NCBI GenBank assembly: GCA_001970955.1
Contig: MPUH01000256.1
Span: 1-64,000 of the forward strand
Length of the DNA: 64,000 bases
DNA from: Stentor coeruleus
Lineage: Eukaryota > Ciliophora > Heterotrichea > Heterotrichida > Stentoridae
Direction of reading: 5' to 3'
Shown: positions 47,746 to 60,039 of the stretch, one piece after another
Layout: every line of letters begins with the position of its first letter
Numbering within the stretch: position 1 is the first letter of the stretch
Notes under the pieces: model-generated
Told to the model about the DNA's origin: nothing
The model's input: the letters and a program-made list of their open reading frames with translations, nothing else
Databases searched by the model: none
Position numbers and translations under genes: made by a program

Positions 47746-50700
47746 TTATTCATTTACCACAGCTTTAGACTCAAGATAGTCAGCAAAGTACTTCCTTACA
47801 TCACGCATTTCTTTTTGGAGGCTCTCATAAGTCATGGTTATATTTTCGATTTTTTTCTGCAGAAGGAGCTCTTCTGTATTTTCTGTATCCTTCATTGTCA
47901 ACCCTTGCTGTTGAGGGATCCAAGTTATGTCTTTAGCTTGTATCAGCTCATATATACTTGATTCTACACCAGTATGCTCGGTGCTTTCTTTATTGTTTAG
48001 ATACGCGAAAAAGTATAAATAGTTCCATTCATTATGTTCATATATGCAATGATATCTAAAAGGTCTATTTGTACATCTTTCTATATATTCTTTGTCTTTC
48101 CCACATACAAAGCATTTGGTTTCTCTATCATTAGTGTTCCTCTCAGTAAGTTCTCTTAGTATAGCGAAGGTATCAATGATGATACCTTGGATGATATTCA
48201 TCATGATAATCATAATAAAAATGTTAAAAAGATCATCAAATACAAATCTTATAAATATATCTTGATTTATGATTCCACCGTTCAATAGATCGAAATAATC
48301 GCCGATGCCCCCACCGTTTTTGATGCCTTGATCAAATGAAGTTTTTAAACATATAAGCATATTATCGCAGTTACCATTTTTTGAGTATAGTGAGTAAAAA
48401 ACTAAATAACCCCATAAGGTAAAAAGGTAAATTAGTATAAGAATAAAGATGAAAACCAAAAACAAAGACTTTCGAGGTAGGGTTACAGATTTGATAACAT
48501 TTTGCAAAGATGGGTACCTGTATAAAACATCCAAAAGATTCAAAGAAAAAAACAATGGATTAACTGTAATTCCAAATATTGAGCACATCATATACAGCAA
48601 ATGATAGAGTACATCAACATTACTTAACGTGAAATACAAAGTCAAAAACAGTCCTTTAAGCTTATGCACCAAAGCACTTACACAATTTTTATTATCATTC
48701 AATCTCTGATGTTTCTTCCAACCTCTCTTAATAAGCACAGGAGCAGTTTTCATAATAAAAAAAGATACAATAAGTATTGAGCATACACATTGGATTATAC
48801 CAATAATTCTTAAAACATTATAAGTTCCACTGGTACTCATTTGAGAATATTCTTCATAAAAAAGTTTTGGGAAAAGTCTACTGCCAGAATAATTTTCATA
48901 GTAGCTTGCTATAATAAAAAAGTTCAAAATAAATGTACTGAAAAAAGCGATTTCTTTCCATATTGTTACATTTGATGTGAAAAATGATACAAGTTTGTAT
49001 TTGTTGTAGAACTTTGACAGTTTAAACTCATGTTGCATTTCCTCGATCATTTCTGGAGCTTTTTGTATTAAATATTGGATTTTAGCTTTGTCTGAACTTC
49101 TATCTACTGTATTATGGAAGAAGTCTTTACTGTCTGAAGTCAGATGGTGGCACTCGGGAGGTATCCAGAAATACACTTTGAAAAGTTTTTTGTCTGTAAA
49201 AATGACTTCAGCATTGCCTGAGTTTAATTGGAAAAACTTATAGGCTTCGCCGAGGATTTTTTTTCGGTCTTCATCGTTCATAGCAACTTTAGCTTTTTTA
49301 CCTCCAGAGATACGAGTAACAACAGAAAATCCTGACTTCAAAAAACTCAGTCCAATTTTCCCCAGGTCACCAATAAGTTTGGTCGCCATGAAATCTGAGG
49401 CTTCTTCTTTTATCATAAGGTCTGGGAGCTCATTTTCTATTATAGCTTTATTTTCTGGATCGTCATTATCTTTAAAGCAGCACATAAGGTGAAAAATCAT
49501 AAACCCTATTTCTATAATAAATTGGTAATATCCTGGGTTTCTATCTTGATCGTTACTCTGCCCATACTGAAAATCATCATTTTCTTCATAATGCTGAAAT
49601 AATGGATAGTCATAATACCCTTTATGGTAATTCTCTAAATAACTCATATAGTTGCTTGCTAAGTTTTCTTTAAAAATTTCAATATTCAATGCCCTGATCA
49701 TTCTCGTCACTACATAATTATCTACTTGTCCTTCTAGCAAGCTTTGTATAGTTATCATACACTTGTATTTTAAGTGAGCAATCATCCATCCTTTAAGACA
49801 GTTTTCTGCTTTCCCAGTCCCTTTTGCACTTTCCCCAACTAAATTCTCATATTTGGCCAAATTGTCAGATTTCTCATCTAAGCATAAAAGACCACTTGCC
49901 ACTTCTAAAAAACGACTATCTATTATAGATTTTTGGTTTTCTCTGCATGGCCCTTGAATAAACTCAGTTAATGTGTCAAAGCATTGAGATATTATCAAAA
50001 AATGAGTATATGATTTTCTCTTCATTAATTCTTCTAGTAGCAATATTGTCAAACCAATCATGTCATGATTACTTCTTAAATTAGCCTGTATACGCAAATA
50101 ATTCTGTAGTAGCTGATTATGGTTTTCACATAATAACTGTAGCAGTTTCATTATCAAAGTTATTTTCAAGTCGGGTGATTTATATATAGGAAGTTTTTGT
50201 ATATCTTCAGCATTAGAGCATTTTTCTATATACAAATTAACAAGTGTATGGAGTCTCTCAAAGAAAAGGGTAGATGAGCTCATTGTTATGAAGAACTGAT
50301 AAAAATCTTGTTGGGCTTTTTGATTACCTCCTTCTAAGAGTTTTATAGCAAAGTATAATAAAGCTTGAAATGCTTCAGGTTGAGTTTCTCTATCACACAT
50401 GAGCCCAAGGGTGATTTTAGCAGCTTCATAGCCACAAAATTCATTTTGAAGATTTTCTAGAGCTTGTTGTTTTTCATCATTTTTTTCAGATCTGACGTTA
50501 TCTAGAAGCTTTGAGAGAAATTCAAGAAGGTTGACTATCACCCCAACTGGAGGTTTATAAATAGATGATTGTTTTATAAATTGTAAAGCTTTTTTGTAAA
50601 TGGTCCCTGAATTTAGAGCTGGATCTATGAGTTCGATATCAAAGACTAGGTCATATAGAGCTTGATGCTCTTCTTTAAGCATAGGTTTTAAAGAGTCAGA

Positions 50701-53700
50701 ATATAAGAAAACATCCTTGAACTCAAGCCATTTTTCTTTATTTGCTGACTCATCAGCCAAATTATTTTGAGTGGTTTCTAGGTTGTCTGTGGGGATGTCT
50801 TCTATAGAGAATGAGCAATTATATTTAGTCCCAAGGGCTTGGAGCTTTTGCAAAGTAGTTTCAGAAAGCTGTTGTTTAGAAAAGAAAATCCATTTGGTGC
50901 TTAAGACTTCAAGAAATATACACAAAGCATCAACATCGTCATTAAGCTTGAATCCTTGTATATCTTCTATGTATTTGTTGCTATATGAGTATAATATGTT
51001 TACCCAATTTTCAAAGAACTCTATATTGATGTTTGAATCTTCAGTAAGGCCTTCAATAGACTTAGTGATTTTGCTTATATATAAAACAAAGTCTTTAGAA
51101 TTCTCAAGCTCATCAACTCTTTGGTCACTGTCTAGGTAGATGTGGTAAAAGAACCCAAGCAGAGGATTTTGGAGCAGTTGGTATCTGACATCATCGATAT
51201 TGAGAAGCTCGAATATCTGCTTGAGGCTAATTATTTTCTGGCATTTAGCCTCAGTAAGGTATATCCCTGAAGCTCCTTGGCCACATTTTGTTAAAACCTC
51301 AATGAGTACACCATGGTATATTATAGGCTCGTCCTTGTAGTGTGGAGAAAACAGTGGAGGGTTGGACAAGGGTTCAAAAAAAAACCCAGAGCTATCTTTG
51401 TTCATATAGCAAACATGATTCAAATGACTAGGCTCCAACAAGTGTAATAGAACCATTCTCTGGACTTCAGGAATTGGTATAGCACAAGGTGATTGTATAA
51501 CTTCAAATACCCTTAAAAATCGGGCCTGACGCCCTTCAGTAATAATCAAATCCAAGAATTGTTTGATAAAATCATCCTTAATACAGCCACAAAGTTGACT
51601 ATTGTCTCTGAACACCTCACATATCAGTTCAATCTGTCCTACAGGTATTCTTAAAAATGCTGTAAAAGTGCTCATATACCCAAAAAGTTTTTTCTGTATC
51701 TTAGGATTCCTCCTACTCATAGTTGTCAACACTGTGTAAGAGGTTTGAAAAAGCTTCAATAATCTTCCACGCCCCTCAACTTCCTTATTATTCTTCGGAT
51801 CATCATAAACATTAGCTAAAGTAAACATTCCATCTTTAATAAGATGTATAAGATACTTATGCATATGCAAATAATAGCACATAATCTGTCTATCTTTATC
51901 AATTTTACCTGCAATTCCAGCTAATGGCATACCATCTTCTATAGTTGCCTCTCTATGCATTACTATTATAAACTTATCAAGTATGCTTTGAACAGTTTCT
52001 AGCTTATCTAGATTTTTTTCCATAAGGAACTCTGACTGCATCCAATATTTTAGCCAAAGTTCTGATTGTTCAGAAAGCTGTTTGAATGTAAAAAGGCTAG
52101 TTTTAGTCCATGTGAATACTTCAGTATCTTGTAAAAGAGTCATCACGTGAAGTTTCTTTATATTTTTAACTAGTTCAGTCCTTTGGTTGAACGATCTCAG
52201 TATAAGACTTATTATTAATGACTGCATTTTGTAATCAGAGCTTATGCAAAATAACCTTAGAAGTTTTGTGATGATTTTCTTGCCTATACAGCTTAAGTCT
52301 TTAATCTCTGGCTGGAGATAAGCTTTGAATTCAGGGTCAGGTTCTCGATTTAGATCAAAATTTAGGTTGATGTTGATATTCAGGTTCAAGAAGTTAGCTT
52401 TTTCAACATATTTTTCAGTGAGCATCAAAGGGGGGAATAAACATTTTACCTCTTTTTCATTAACAACGCTTTTGTTTAAGAAGTCAGTATTGAACCAAGT
52501 AACTACATTGCTCATAAGAAAATCTTGTCGCCAGTCTAAAACATAATGAAGCAGTTGACAGATCTCAATCTTGCATTTAGTTTGATATGACCTTTGGGCT
52601 TCTGAAATTTCTATATTTTCTAATACTGACCTTAGGTAGTTTCTAAGATTGTCTGAATATCTAACCATTGGGTCGCCTAAAGAATTAGCTTCATGTAAGA
52701 GTTTGCTAAGTAAAGACTCAAAGCTTTCTTGAGTCTTTTTAACAGATTTAGTAGATAATATCCCAGTTTTATTAGAAATCATAGGGCTTATATCATACCC
52801 ATATAGTAGCAGTGGCTTTACAACTTTCAGTAACCTTATCAAATCCATAGATTCATGATTAAACAGTGGGTGTCTGGGATCTAAAACACAAAATCCTTCT
52901 TTGATATTGCTACATGCACTACCCAAAAGCTCAAATTTTGCTAGTTGTCGACCCATTTTTAATACTTGATGAGTCAAGATATTAAATTTAGGGTTTTCAC
53001 CTTCGGCTCGGAGATAGTCAATTACTCGTTCTTTTAGTTGGCATAGCACAATCTCATCTTCAACAAATTTGACAATAAACTCTTCGTTTTTATCTTCATT
53101 TAATATTATAATTTCGTTTTTCACATGAGTAAACCTTTTGCCCATACGTCTGGCTATATCTAATCCTGAATCAAGATTTATAACTGAATGCCTTTGTCTG
53201 TGGATGATTTTCTGATCTTCTTTTAATATAAGCCCAAGCACTCTTATAAGTTCAGGTTTGCCCAATTCTTGTCTTGGCTGTGAATCAACATGCATACTTA
53301 ACATGAGTTTTAGAAAAGCTGCGCGGATTTCTGGGGACAAGTCTTCGTTCCAGATGTTAGACACTAGAACTTGTATTGGGAACCAGTCTTTTATAGAAGC
53401 TTTGCAGATGTAGTTACGACCATTACACATATCGGAAAACAGCTCAAGCATTTTTGTGAAGTATTGAATCTCATTGCGGTATCTGGGGTCGATCTCCCCA
53501 TGGGAAAAACATATCTCAAGAGAAACGTTTTCTTCACCTATTCCACTAGGGTGCTGGAGGAAAAGATAAAGACTGGCTTTATCTGATAGGGTGGAAGTTG
53601 TTATCACAGCCTTACTATGCGTTTCTGGGTTTCCAAATAGCATTTCATGTATTTTTTCTTGATTTACGCTAACTCCTTCTCCTTTATATGTGCATATAAA

Positions 53701-55725
53701 CCTTAAAAACTCCACAAGCTGAGGTTTACGCTCCCTATAGAATTTCTATATAACCCTTACTCTAAGCAGCCAAGAATAATGCCCAATAATTGAATCATTA
53801 CTTCTATCATTAGACAAACTCTGCGACTTATGCAACTGTAATAAAAGTGTTTCATTCTCATCTAAAATCGTCATCATAGCCTGTGTTGCCCCAAGTCCAT
53901 AAGCTGCATGTTTTTGGAAAACCCTAAAGAACCTAAACGAATAAATCTGGTTTTCCTTATTTCCCTTACATATTACCGCAAGTAGCATATATATTTTCTT
54001 AGAGATTGACACAATAGTCAATAGTTGCGTCCTACTGATTTCCTGAGCCAAATTCGAAGTCCTGGTAACTCGTGCTTCAGACTCAGTATTTTCTAGCTTA
54101 TTTAGTGTCATAATTTTTGAAAGACTGAAATTGCCGACAAAAATTGTGTCTAAGATCTCAGCCAAAACATCAATAAAAAGTTGTTCCCTTAATATTTTCT
54201 GCCTGAGTCCTTCAACATGACCAAATTGCTTATCTATGGTAATCATGCTTTTTAGTTTATTTTTACAAAACAAGATTAGATTTTCAAGGCATTTTAAAAC
54301 GAGATCTGTTTTCTTTTTGAATTCTCTAAGCAAATACAAATTTTCTGTTCCAAAAGGGATTTGGCTGTATTTTTCTATAAGACTCGGGAATTCTTTTAGT
54401 ATTGGCATACAGTCTAATAGGAAAAGTGTACCCCAAATAAGCGAATCTTCGCATTTAAAAAGTTTGAAATAAGCATCTTCATTTTTGATAGGCTGGGTAG
54501 AAGAACTGAGAGGTTCAGTTTTTATGATCGGGATGAGTTTTGAGGATTGCTCGATTTTTTTATCTTCAATACCTTGAAGGTAGCAATTAGTATTGCTATT
54601 TATTAAGATGCAATAGTCATCACGGCTAATTTTACGAGATTTCTTGTTGTCATAAAGGGATTGAAAATGCCAGAGGGTGTAGGGGCTTAACTTTTCTTCG
54701 AGGGATGGGATAAATTTTGATTGTTTTGCTAGTTTGGATAGTAGTGCTTTGCTAAAGCCATCAACTCCTCCTATCTTATCCCCAGAGCTTTGCACCATCC
54801 CCAAGTACATTCCAGAGCTCGCATGCCTCAATCTAAATCGTTTCTCAGCTGTCAAATACCCTCCTTCTCTATCATTTTCGCTTTCGATTTTCCACAAACC
54901 ATTCGTATCATTCATATTGCTGCTAAAAAAAATAGTCATCCCTTCATTCCTTGAATTTGCTACCAAGCAAGATTCTTCCTCTCCATGGCTAATCCAAACG
55001 TGGTCTCCACATAATAAAGAGTTTTCTCTATCAGGAATAAATTTAGAATATTGTTGAAGCTTCCATTTAACATTATGATCAAGTGAAGCATTAACTTCCC
55101 TTCTTTCGATATCAAAGCCAGGCGTAGAAAACTCACTTGTATTAAAATAGGCTGATTTTATCAGATCAGGCAAGAGGATTTCAAATACAACTCTATCGTT
55201 TATCCTAACAAGGCCATCGTTTTCTTTTTGAAATTTATAAGCAGTTTCTATACGTATATATGAGCATTCACTAGCAAATTCAGTAAGGCGAAGCTTGAGG
55301 TTTTCCTTTTCGATTTCAGCATTTTCTTGAGGGACTAGGGTTATAAATTTATAAGACAAGACATGCTGCAATTGTATTATTGAACCAAAACGAACCGGTT
55401 CGCCTTTGAAATTCGAATAGGTTTGAATGTTGGTTTTTAGTTCTCCTTCAAAGCTCTCTTCGTGTCTTTTGAACTTTTCTTGGAACTGTTGTGGGCTGAG
55501 TTCTTCACATGATGAAATGAGATCATTTTGAACTGAATACATGCATTGAGGTAGAACTCGGAATACTGAGCCGATAAAATCGTGTGAACTGTTGTCATCT
55601 GCTTTTATAACATAGACTGAGTTGTCAATAAACCCTTTAGAGTAGATGTAGGAGTTTTCTTCGAGACAGATTGAGATAAGTTGACCAAAATGTAAAAGTT
55701 CACTTGAAGCTTTGCTTTCTTCCAT
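47746..55725 (-). CDS. Inositol 1,4,5-trisphosphate receptor-type calcium channel, 2654 aa, one 15-nt intron
   Basis: Intracellular Ca2+ release channel of the IP3R/RyR superfamily. N-terminal MIR/beta-trefoil part (first about 430 residues, with GSIIQLQHVLSYKFITLV and HASSGMYLGM), then long helical solenoids (RIH and RIH-associated domains). The C-terminal channel has about six membrane segments and the selectivity filter GGGIGD, then IIDTFAILRELTE and the zinc-binding CFVCGKDK...RYHCIYEHNEWNYLYF, typical of IP3 receptors. Two open frames are one gene: removing GTAAGGGTTATATAG (53746-53760) joins SWLLR to KFYRERKPQLVEFLRFICTYKG, the conserved 'P.+V.FL..+C...G' box. Length is normal for the family. 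Probably on the ER or alveolar/contractile Ca stores. Confidence 0.93.
53746..53760 (-). other. 15-nt intron in the IP3 receptor gene
   Basis: GTAAGGGTTATATAG on the coding strand. It is the only interruption in about 8 kb of coding sequence. Confidence 0.94.
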
Positions 55726-56203
55726 TTTTAGATTATATGTCAGGGGGCGGACTTGAAGGTTGTGCTATATGGAAAATTGGGATAGCTGATGATGGTTGGG
55801 TTGGAGATTTTAGAGTAAGGAAAAGAGAAATGAGATAATTTGAATTAATGTGAAAAAGTATTAGGAATATAGGGTTAGATAGAGTATGTAGAAAATAAGT
55901 TTTAAAATTTTTATTTAATGTGGGAATATTAGAATTCAGAATCAATTTCATATATTTTAAACAAGAAATATCAAACTCGCATAGGCAGCTTAACAGCAAA
56001 TCCTAATTATTTCTTATTAAATCCATTACAATCATAAAAATCAATTATAAATTTATAAATCTTGTACCCGCTAGTTTAGCCATAACTTCCTATCCAAATT
56101 CAGTCTATCTATTCATCAAAATACATAAAAAATAATATTTTTTCAAAGTCAATACATAAATTATATAAAATCTCTAAATTATTAAATAAAACCTCAAATT
56201 TCA
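55726..56203. other. Intergenic with a switch from C-poor to G-poor
   Basis: Next to the IP3 receptor start (55730-55970) the plus strand is almost C-free; near the APC11 stop (56040-56200) it is G-poor. An 88-codon minus-strand frame at 55733-55999 is an artefact of this composition. Confidence 0.6.
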
Positions 56204-56481
56204 TTACTTATGCCTCATCTGTTGAACATTACTTATTGTCTTGATCCTAAAAGGCTTTCTACAACATGGGCAATTTTCTTTCCCTTCAGCAGTCCACCTA
56301 TTAATGCAATGCAAATGATAATAATGTGAGCATTCACTTTCAACTGGTGCACAATCATCTCCAGGATTTTTACAGTTAGGATATGGGGATACAAAAGTTA
56401 GCAACATATAACACATTGAGGGTCAGGCACATCCCAAGCCCAAGTTGCAACACCAAGCCATTTATCGATCTTTACTTTCAT
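56204..56481 (-). CDS. APC11: APC11, RING-H2 subunit of the anaphase-promoting complex, 92 aa if one base is restored
   Basis: Catalytic RING subunit that recruits the E2 to the cell-cycle ubiquitin ligase APC/C. The start at 56481 gives MKVKIDKWLGVATWAWDVPD then PQCVIC, the APC11 opening. The remaining ligands follow in another frame: PYPNCKNPGDDC, ECSHYYHLHCINRW and CPCCRKPF. In APC11 ten residues separate CVIC from the next Cys; here 29 nt are present instead of 30, and no GT...AG intron exists between them. So one base is missing near 56401-56404. Either the assembly has a deletion, ribosomes shift frame, or the gene is newly broken. The last possibility is unlikely for an essential gene unless another copy exists. 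Confidence 0.85.
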
Positions 56482-57000
56482 TTATTTGCAGTATAATTTA
56501 TTTTATTTAAACTAGCAGATAGCAAAGGTAATTTTGGTATGATTTTAGAGGGTGCTGAAAATTTAGCAAGTAAAGCTTTTATAGCTGAAAAGTTAGGTAA
56601 GAACTTGAGAAATCATACTAAAATAATAGTCGGTATAAAAATCAAAACTATTATATCCTAGCTCTACCTCAATCAAATCTTTAAAACTCTTTTATCGCCT
56701 AAATCACCCATCCGACACTCTTAATTTCTTATTTTCATTATGATATAAATAGCTTATTTCTGATAATACTCCTCCAGAACAAAATCAAGATTTTATCTTC
56801 ATCACTACATCAAATCATCTCACAAACCATAATATACACACCTCCTTAAACCTCGAAACCAAGTCAGTATTACACATGATTTGCAAGCAAGCATTAAGTC
56901 AAAGTTTATGCGAAATTACTTAACACTAACTATACCTTGCATATTTCAAACCAAAAGCATGGCTTATATTAATTCGAAATGTAATGAAAGCATTTTTCAT

Positions 57001-57240
57001 ATGCTCCTATCCCAACCGTAAAGTCTTACGCCAATAATAGTATCTTCAAAGATGTATGCAAGCAATAAATAATGTAGAAAAAAGTATCTATGCAATTTCT
57101 GTCAAAGGTGTCTTGCATCTTAACAAAATCTTAAAGAGTGCATTTATACACATGCAGAGAAAAAACTTTATTGTTGTCCTGGGCTTGGATGCAACTTTTC
57201 GTTAAGGACACATTTGTCAGTGCATAAAAAACTTAGCATG
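57001..57240 (+). pseudogene. Decayed C2H2 zinc-finger gene related to the one at 9470
   Basis: Text recoverable in shifting frames follows the three-finger gene in order: CSYPNRKVLRQ..YLQRCMQA (compare CDFPGCHKIYSTKYNLKRHIET), CQRCLAS.QNLKECIYTHAEKK (compare CRLCGKNLSSKQNLNEHIFTHSDSK) and CCPGLGCNFSLRTHLSVHKK (compare CPDKGCGQVFRQRSQLSNHRK). Several zinc ligands are lost. Two adjacent stops break finger 1, another stop breaks finger 2, and at least one frame change is needed. It is a duplicated and abandoned paralogue. Confidence 0.6.
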
Positions 57241-57464
57241 CTCAAATATCAGAAGATCAGATTAAAAATGTAACACTGAGATTCAAAATTGGCACGAGGA
57301 TGCTAACGAAGATGCTAGTAGATATAAAGGAAATTACGGAAATATCTGAAATGAAGTGTGAGATTGAACTTAGACAAATTATGGAACCTTGTACCTAATG
57401 CTTTTGAGAAATAATTGTTATAAGCAATTCATGTTAATGCCTTTGATTTATCATTATTGGCAAG

Positions 57465-57655
57465 GATTTATATATTAGTATATGGGCTTAAATAAGCTTC
57501 CTTTGATGATGTTTAGAGTTCACTTCCACAGTAAAGTATCTCCCCTGAAGGCAGCTCACTCCATGCTGTATATTCTTTAAGCAATATAACAGCCGGAAAT
57601 TACCCACTGAGTTCTGTAACAATGAAAAAATAGTTTTTTACATCTTTTATTGAAG
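57465..57655 (-). pseudogene. Fragment of a Kelch-type gene
   Basis: Minus-strand text FIVTELSG, a stop, FPAVILLKEYTAWSELPSGEILYCGSEL, a stop, then TSSKEAYLSPYT. 'W.ELP.GEILYCGG' followed by a short gap and '.AYLI.P.T' is the pattern of one Kelch blade in ciliate Kelch proteins. At least two stops interrupt about 60 codons. An upstream stretch on the same strand (to about 57950) starting MENKKPKLLF may belong to it. Confidence 0.38.
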
Positions 57656-58321
57656 AACTTAAAATTTTACACCCTTTAGATATTTTTGCTATAGTTAAAT
57701 GACTGATTGCCACTAAATTAAGCACACTTTATACTGAGAGCACTTTAATTTCGAATTCTTGCATGTACTTATATGCATAATGCTGTCTAAAATTTTGTAT
57801 TCATCTTTTTCTTTGTCATTAAAAGTTATTTGAATTTTTGTTGAGTCAGCAGTGCAATAGGATTCAATAACTTTGTGGAGGGATTCTGACAATCATTAGA
57901 GAAGGGCTCCTTTTTATCACTAAATAATAATTTGGGTTTCTTATTTTCCATATATAATTTATAGTTAATGGCTTGAATTTATTATTTAATAATAAGCTTA
58001 TTTTTTAATTTTAATTGTCTTTATTAATAGTAATCATACTTTGCTATATAAATATTAAGCATTTTTTCTTTAAAAAGCAATTATCAACAAAATTAACACT
58101 ATTATCACATTTATATAAATTATACAACTACCCGCCTAAAAGCCAAACACAACAATAGAAATTTCAACTTCTTACTAATCAAACTAAATTCTACATAAAA
58201 AGGCTAATTACTAGCACTATTGCACTTTATAATCAGATATCATGTTCTACATTTCCTCTTCTTAACTTAAATCCTTTTTAATATTTCTCATACCCAAAAA
58301 TCTTTCTAGTCTAATTAATTA

Positions 58322-59507
58322 CTATTTAGATTTATGAATTAGCCTGGTCGAGTTAAACTTAACCTGATATTCTGTCATACTCTGCTTCTTAAGCTCTTTT
58401 TTTTTGAAGTGCTCCTCGATAGCCTTGTTATTAGCGATGCTTATTATATATTGCCCTTTCCAATATTTGACCATATTTAAAGATGATAGTGTTTCCATTA
58501 CATCATTTGGGGCAATACCAGTTTCATCAGTAATTTCCTTCAAACTTAAATTTCCTTTTTCTCTAATAAGCTGAAGTATTGTATCAGTCCAATAAGACTT
58601 ATAAGAAATTCGACCCATGTCTGAAAGTGGTCGCTCAGGAGTTCCGATTCTTTTTTCCCTTTTACTGAGTTCATAGCTTAGAGCGATTAAAAATTTCCCA
58701 TAGCCCTTTTGTTGATATGGGGGAAGGGTTAAAATGCAAGCCAAATTGTACTCGTCATTGCCAATTTCTTTAGAAAAGTACCCGACAATTCTTGAAAACT
58801 TGCCTGAGTCTTCTGTCAGGACATAAAATTTGAAAGGAGGGACGTAGTAATAAAGAGTTTTATGATCTAGAAATAGCTTGGCAAGCAAGCAGAAATTTTG
58901 GCAGTATAGTTTGTGCTCGGAACCCATGATTTCGTAGACAGAAATAGTTTTAACTTTAGGGATATCAACTTTGTCTCTGTATATGAGCTTGCCTACAGGA
59001 CGGGTATAGGGACATTTTTTCATATGTGATCTATAGGTGGCCCCGTGTCTCATATATTTTAGACAGAATTCGCATATATATAGGGTAGGGATATGAGGGT
59101 ATTTATAGAGGTAGGGTGAGTAGTACCAAGGCTTAATTTCATATCTTCCCAAAACAATTCGGTCTACATTTCTAACCTTAGTATTTTCTTCGTGTTCTTT
59201 TTCAAACTGGGCTAAACTACCGCTTTCAAGGTCTTCGCAGCGATCAGGATGTAAATCTTCCCTTTGACGTTTATTATAGCGAGTTAAGATTGAGTTCTTT
59301 TTCTCTTCGCTATCAGGAGGCATTATTGAGAGCTTTTCTTCGGTTACCCAAGCATCCAATCGTTTATTGAACCCAAAGTAATGGACATAGAACTCTTTTT
59401 TGGTATCATCCCGCTCTTGGACTATTTCTCCAGGATCTACGCTTGTAATTACATTTTTTACCGTCAGTCCATTCACAAAGGACACGTGAACCAACTTTAA
59501 TATCCAT
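58322..59507 (-). CDS. MYST-family histone acetyltransferase (Esa1/Tip60/MOF type), 389 aa, one 16-nt intron
   Basis: Acetylates histone H4/H2A tails in transcription and DNA repair. Chromo-barrel first (MDIKVGSRVLCEWTDGKKY | PGEIVQERD...FYVHYFGFNKRLDAWV), then the MYST zinc finger CEFCLKYM..H..C, the catalytic core with LACILTLPPYQQKGYGKFLI (Cys in ACI, acetyl-CoA loop QQKGYG) and GTPERPLSD (catalytic Glu). The first exon is recovered only by removing GTAATTACAAGCGTAG (59437-59452), which places the start at 59507 and rebuilds the barrel's first strands; the total is 1170 nt. Slightly shorter than yeast Esa1 (445 aa). Confidence 0.94.
59437..59452 (-). other. 16-nt intron in the MYST gene
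   Basis: GTAATTACAAGCGTAG on the coding strand; joins ..TDGKK to YPGEIVQE (the Tyr codon spans the junction). Confidence 0.92.
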
Positions 59508-60039
59508 TATTAGATGTAAAGGTTTTATATTATGATAATTTTTGCTAGTTTATTTATGGAAATTGGCTTGAAGCTACCAAAATTATACAATATGGATTTA
59601 TATATATTGAATAATACACGTATAGCATTTTTCCAGGCTAAGAAAATCCAATTTTCATTATATTGCATTCTCTCTTATAAAAAAAATTTTGCAACTATTG
59701 CCTTGTCGAAAATATTATTTATATTATAATTGGATGATTATATTATGGATAATTTTAAATGGGATGAAAATTAGAGTAAATGATATTGAAAAGAAGGATT
59801 AGATGCTAATAAGATGAATTTAAGGTTTATAAAAAATTTGTATAGAAACAATGATTTTGGATGAAGTTTGATCAAGGGTTTTTAGAAAATGAAGCATAGA
59901 AGGAAGATTTTGGATTAAGTTTTCAAAACTACTTTAATACCTGATACCGATTTGAGCAGCCCATATAATTACATTCTACATCTTAAATTCATTCCAACCT
60001 CTATTTCTTATTTCAATAATTTTATCATACTAATAATAA
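59508..60039. other. Intergenic with a skew switch
   Basis: 59740-59930 is C-poor and 59940-60039 is G-poor on the plus strand. A 65-codon plus-strand frame at 59532-59729 is low complexity. No gene seen. Confidence 0.55.

Larger units (their letters stand above)
56482..58321. other. Gene graveyard between APC11 and MYST
   Basis: 1.84 kb with no intact gene. It holds a short plus-strand open stretch near 56538-56660 (MILEGAENLASKAFIAEKLGK, unidentified), a decayed C2H2 finger array (57001-57240) and a decayed Kelch fragment (57465-57655). The last 270 bases before the MYST stop are strikingly G-poor. Confidence 0.5.

Noticed and set aside
47746-55725. Two separate genes (1989 and 659 aa)
   Set aside because: A 15-nt intron joins them into one IP3 receptor of normal length with a conserved motif at the junction.
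55733-55999. 88-codon minus-strand frame next to the IP3 receptor start
   Set aside because: Arises from the C-poor composition of the flank; no protein features.
56204-56481. Intron within APC11
   Set aside because: No GT...AG pair lies between CVIC and the next Cys; the discrepancy is one base.
56538-56660. Fragment of the ciliary gene CFAP298
   Set aside because: Only a short GKN...TKIIV likeness; too weak to name.
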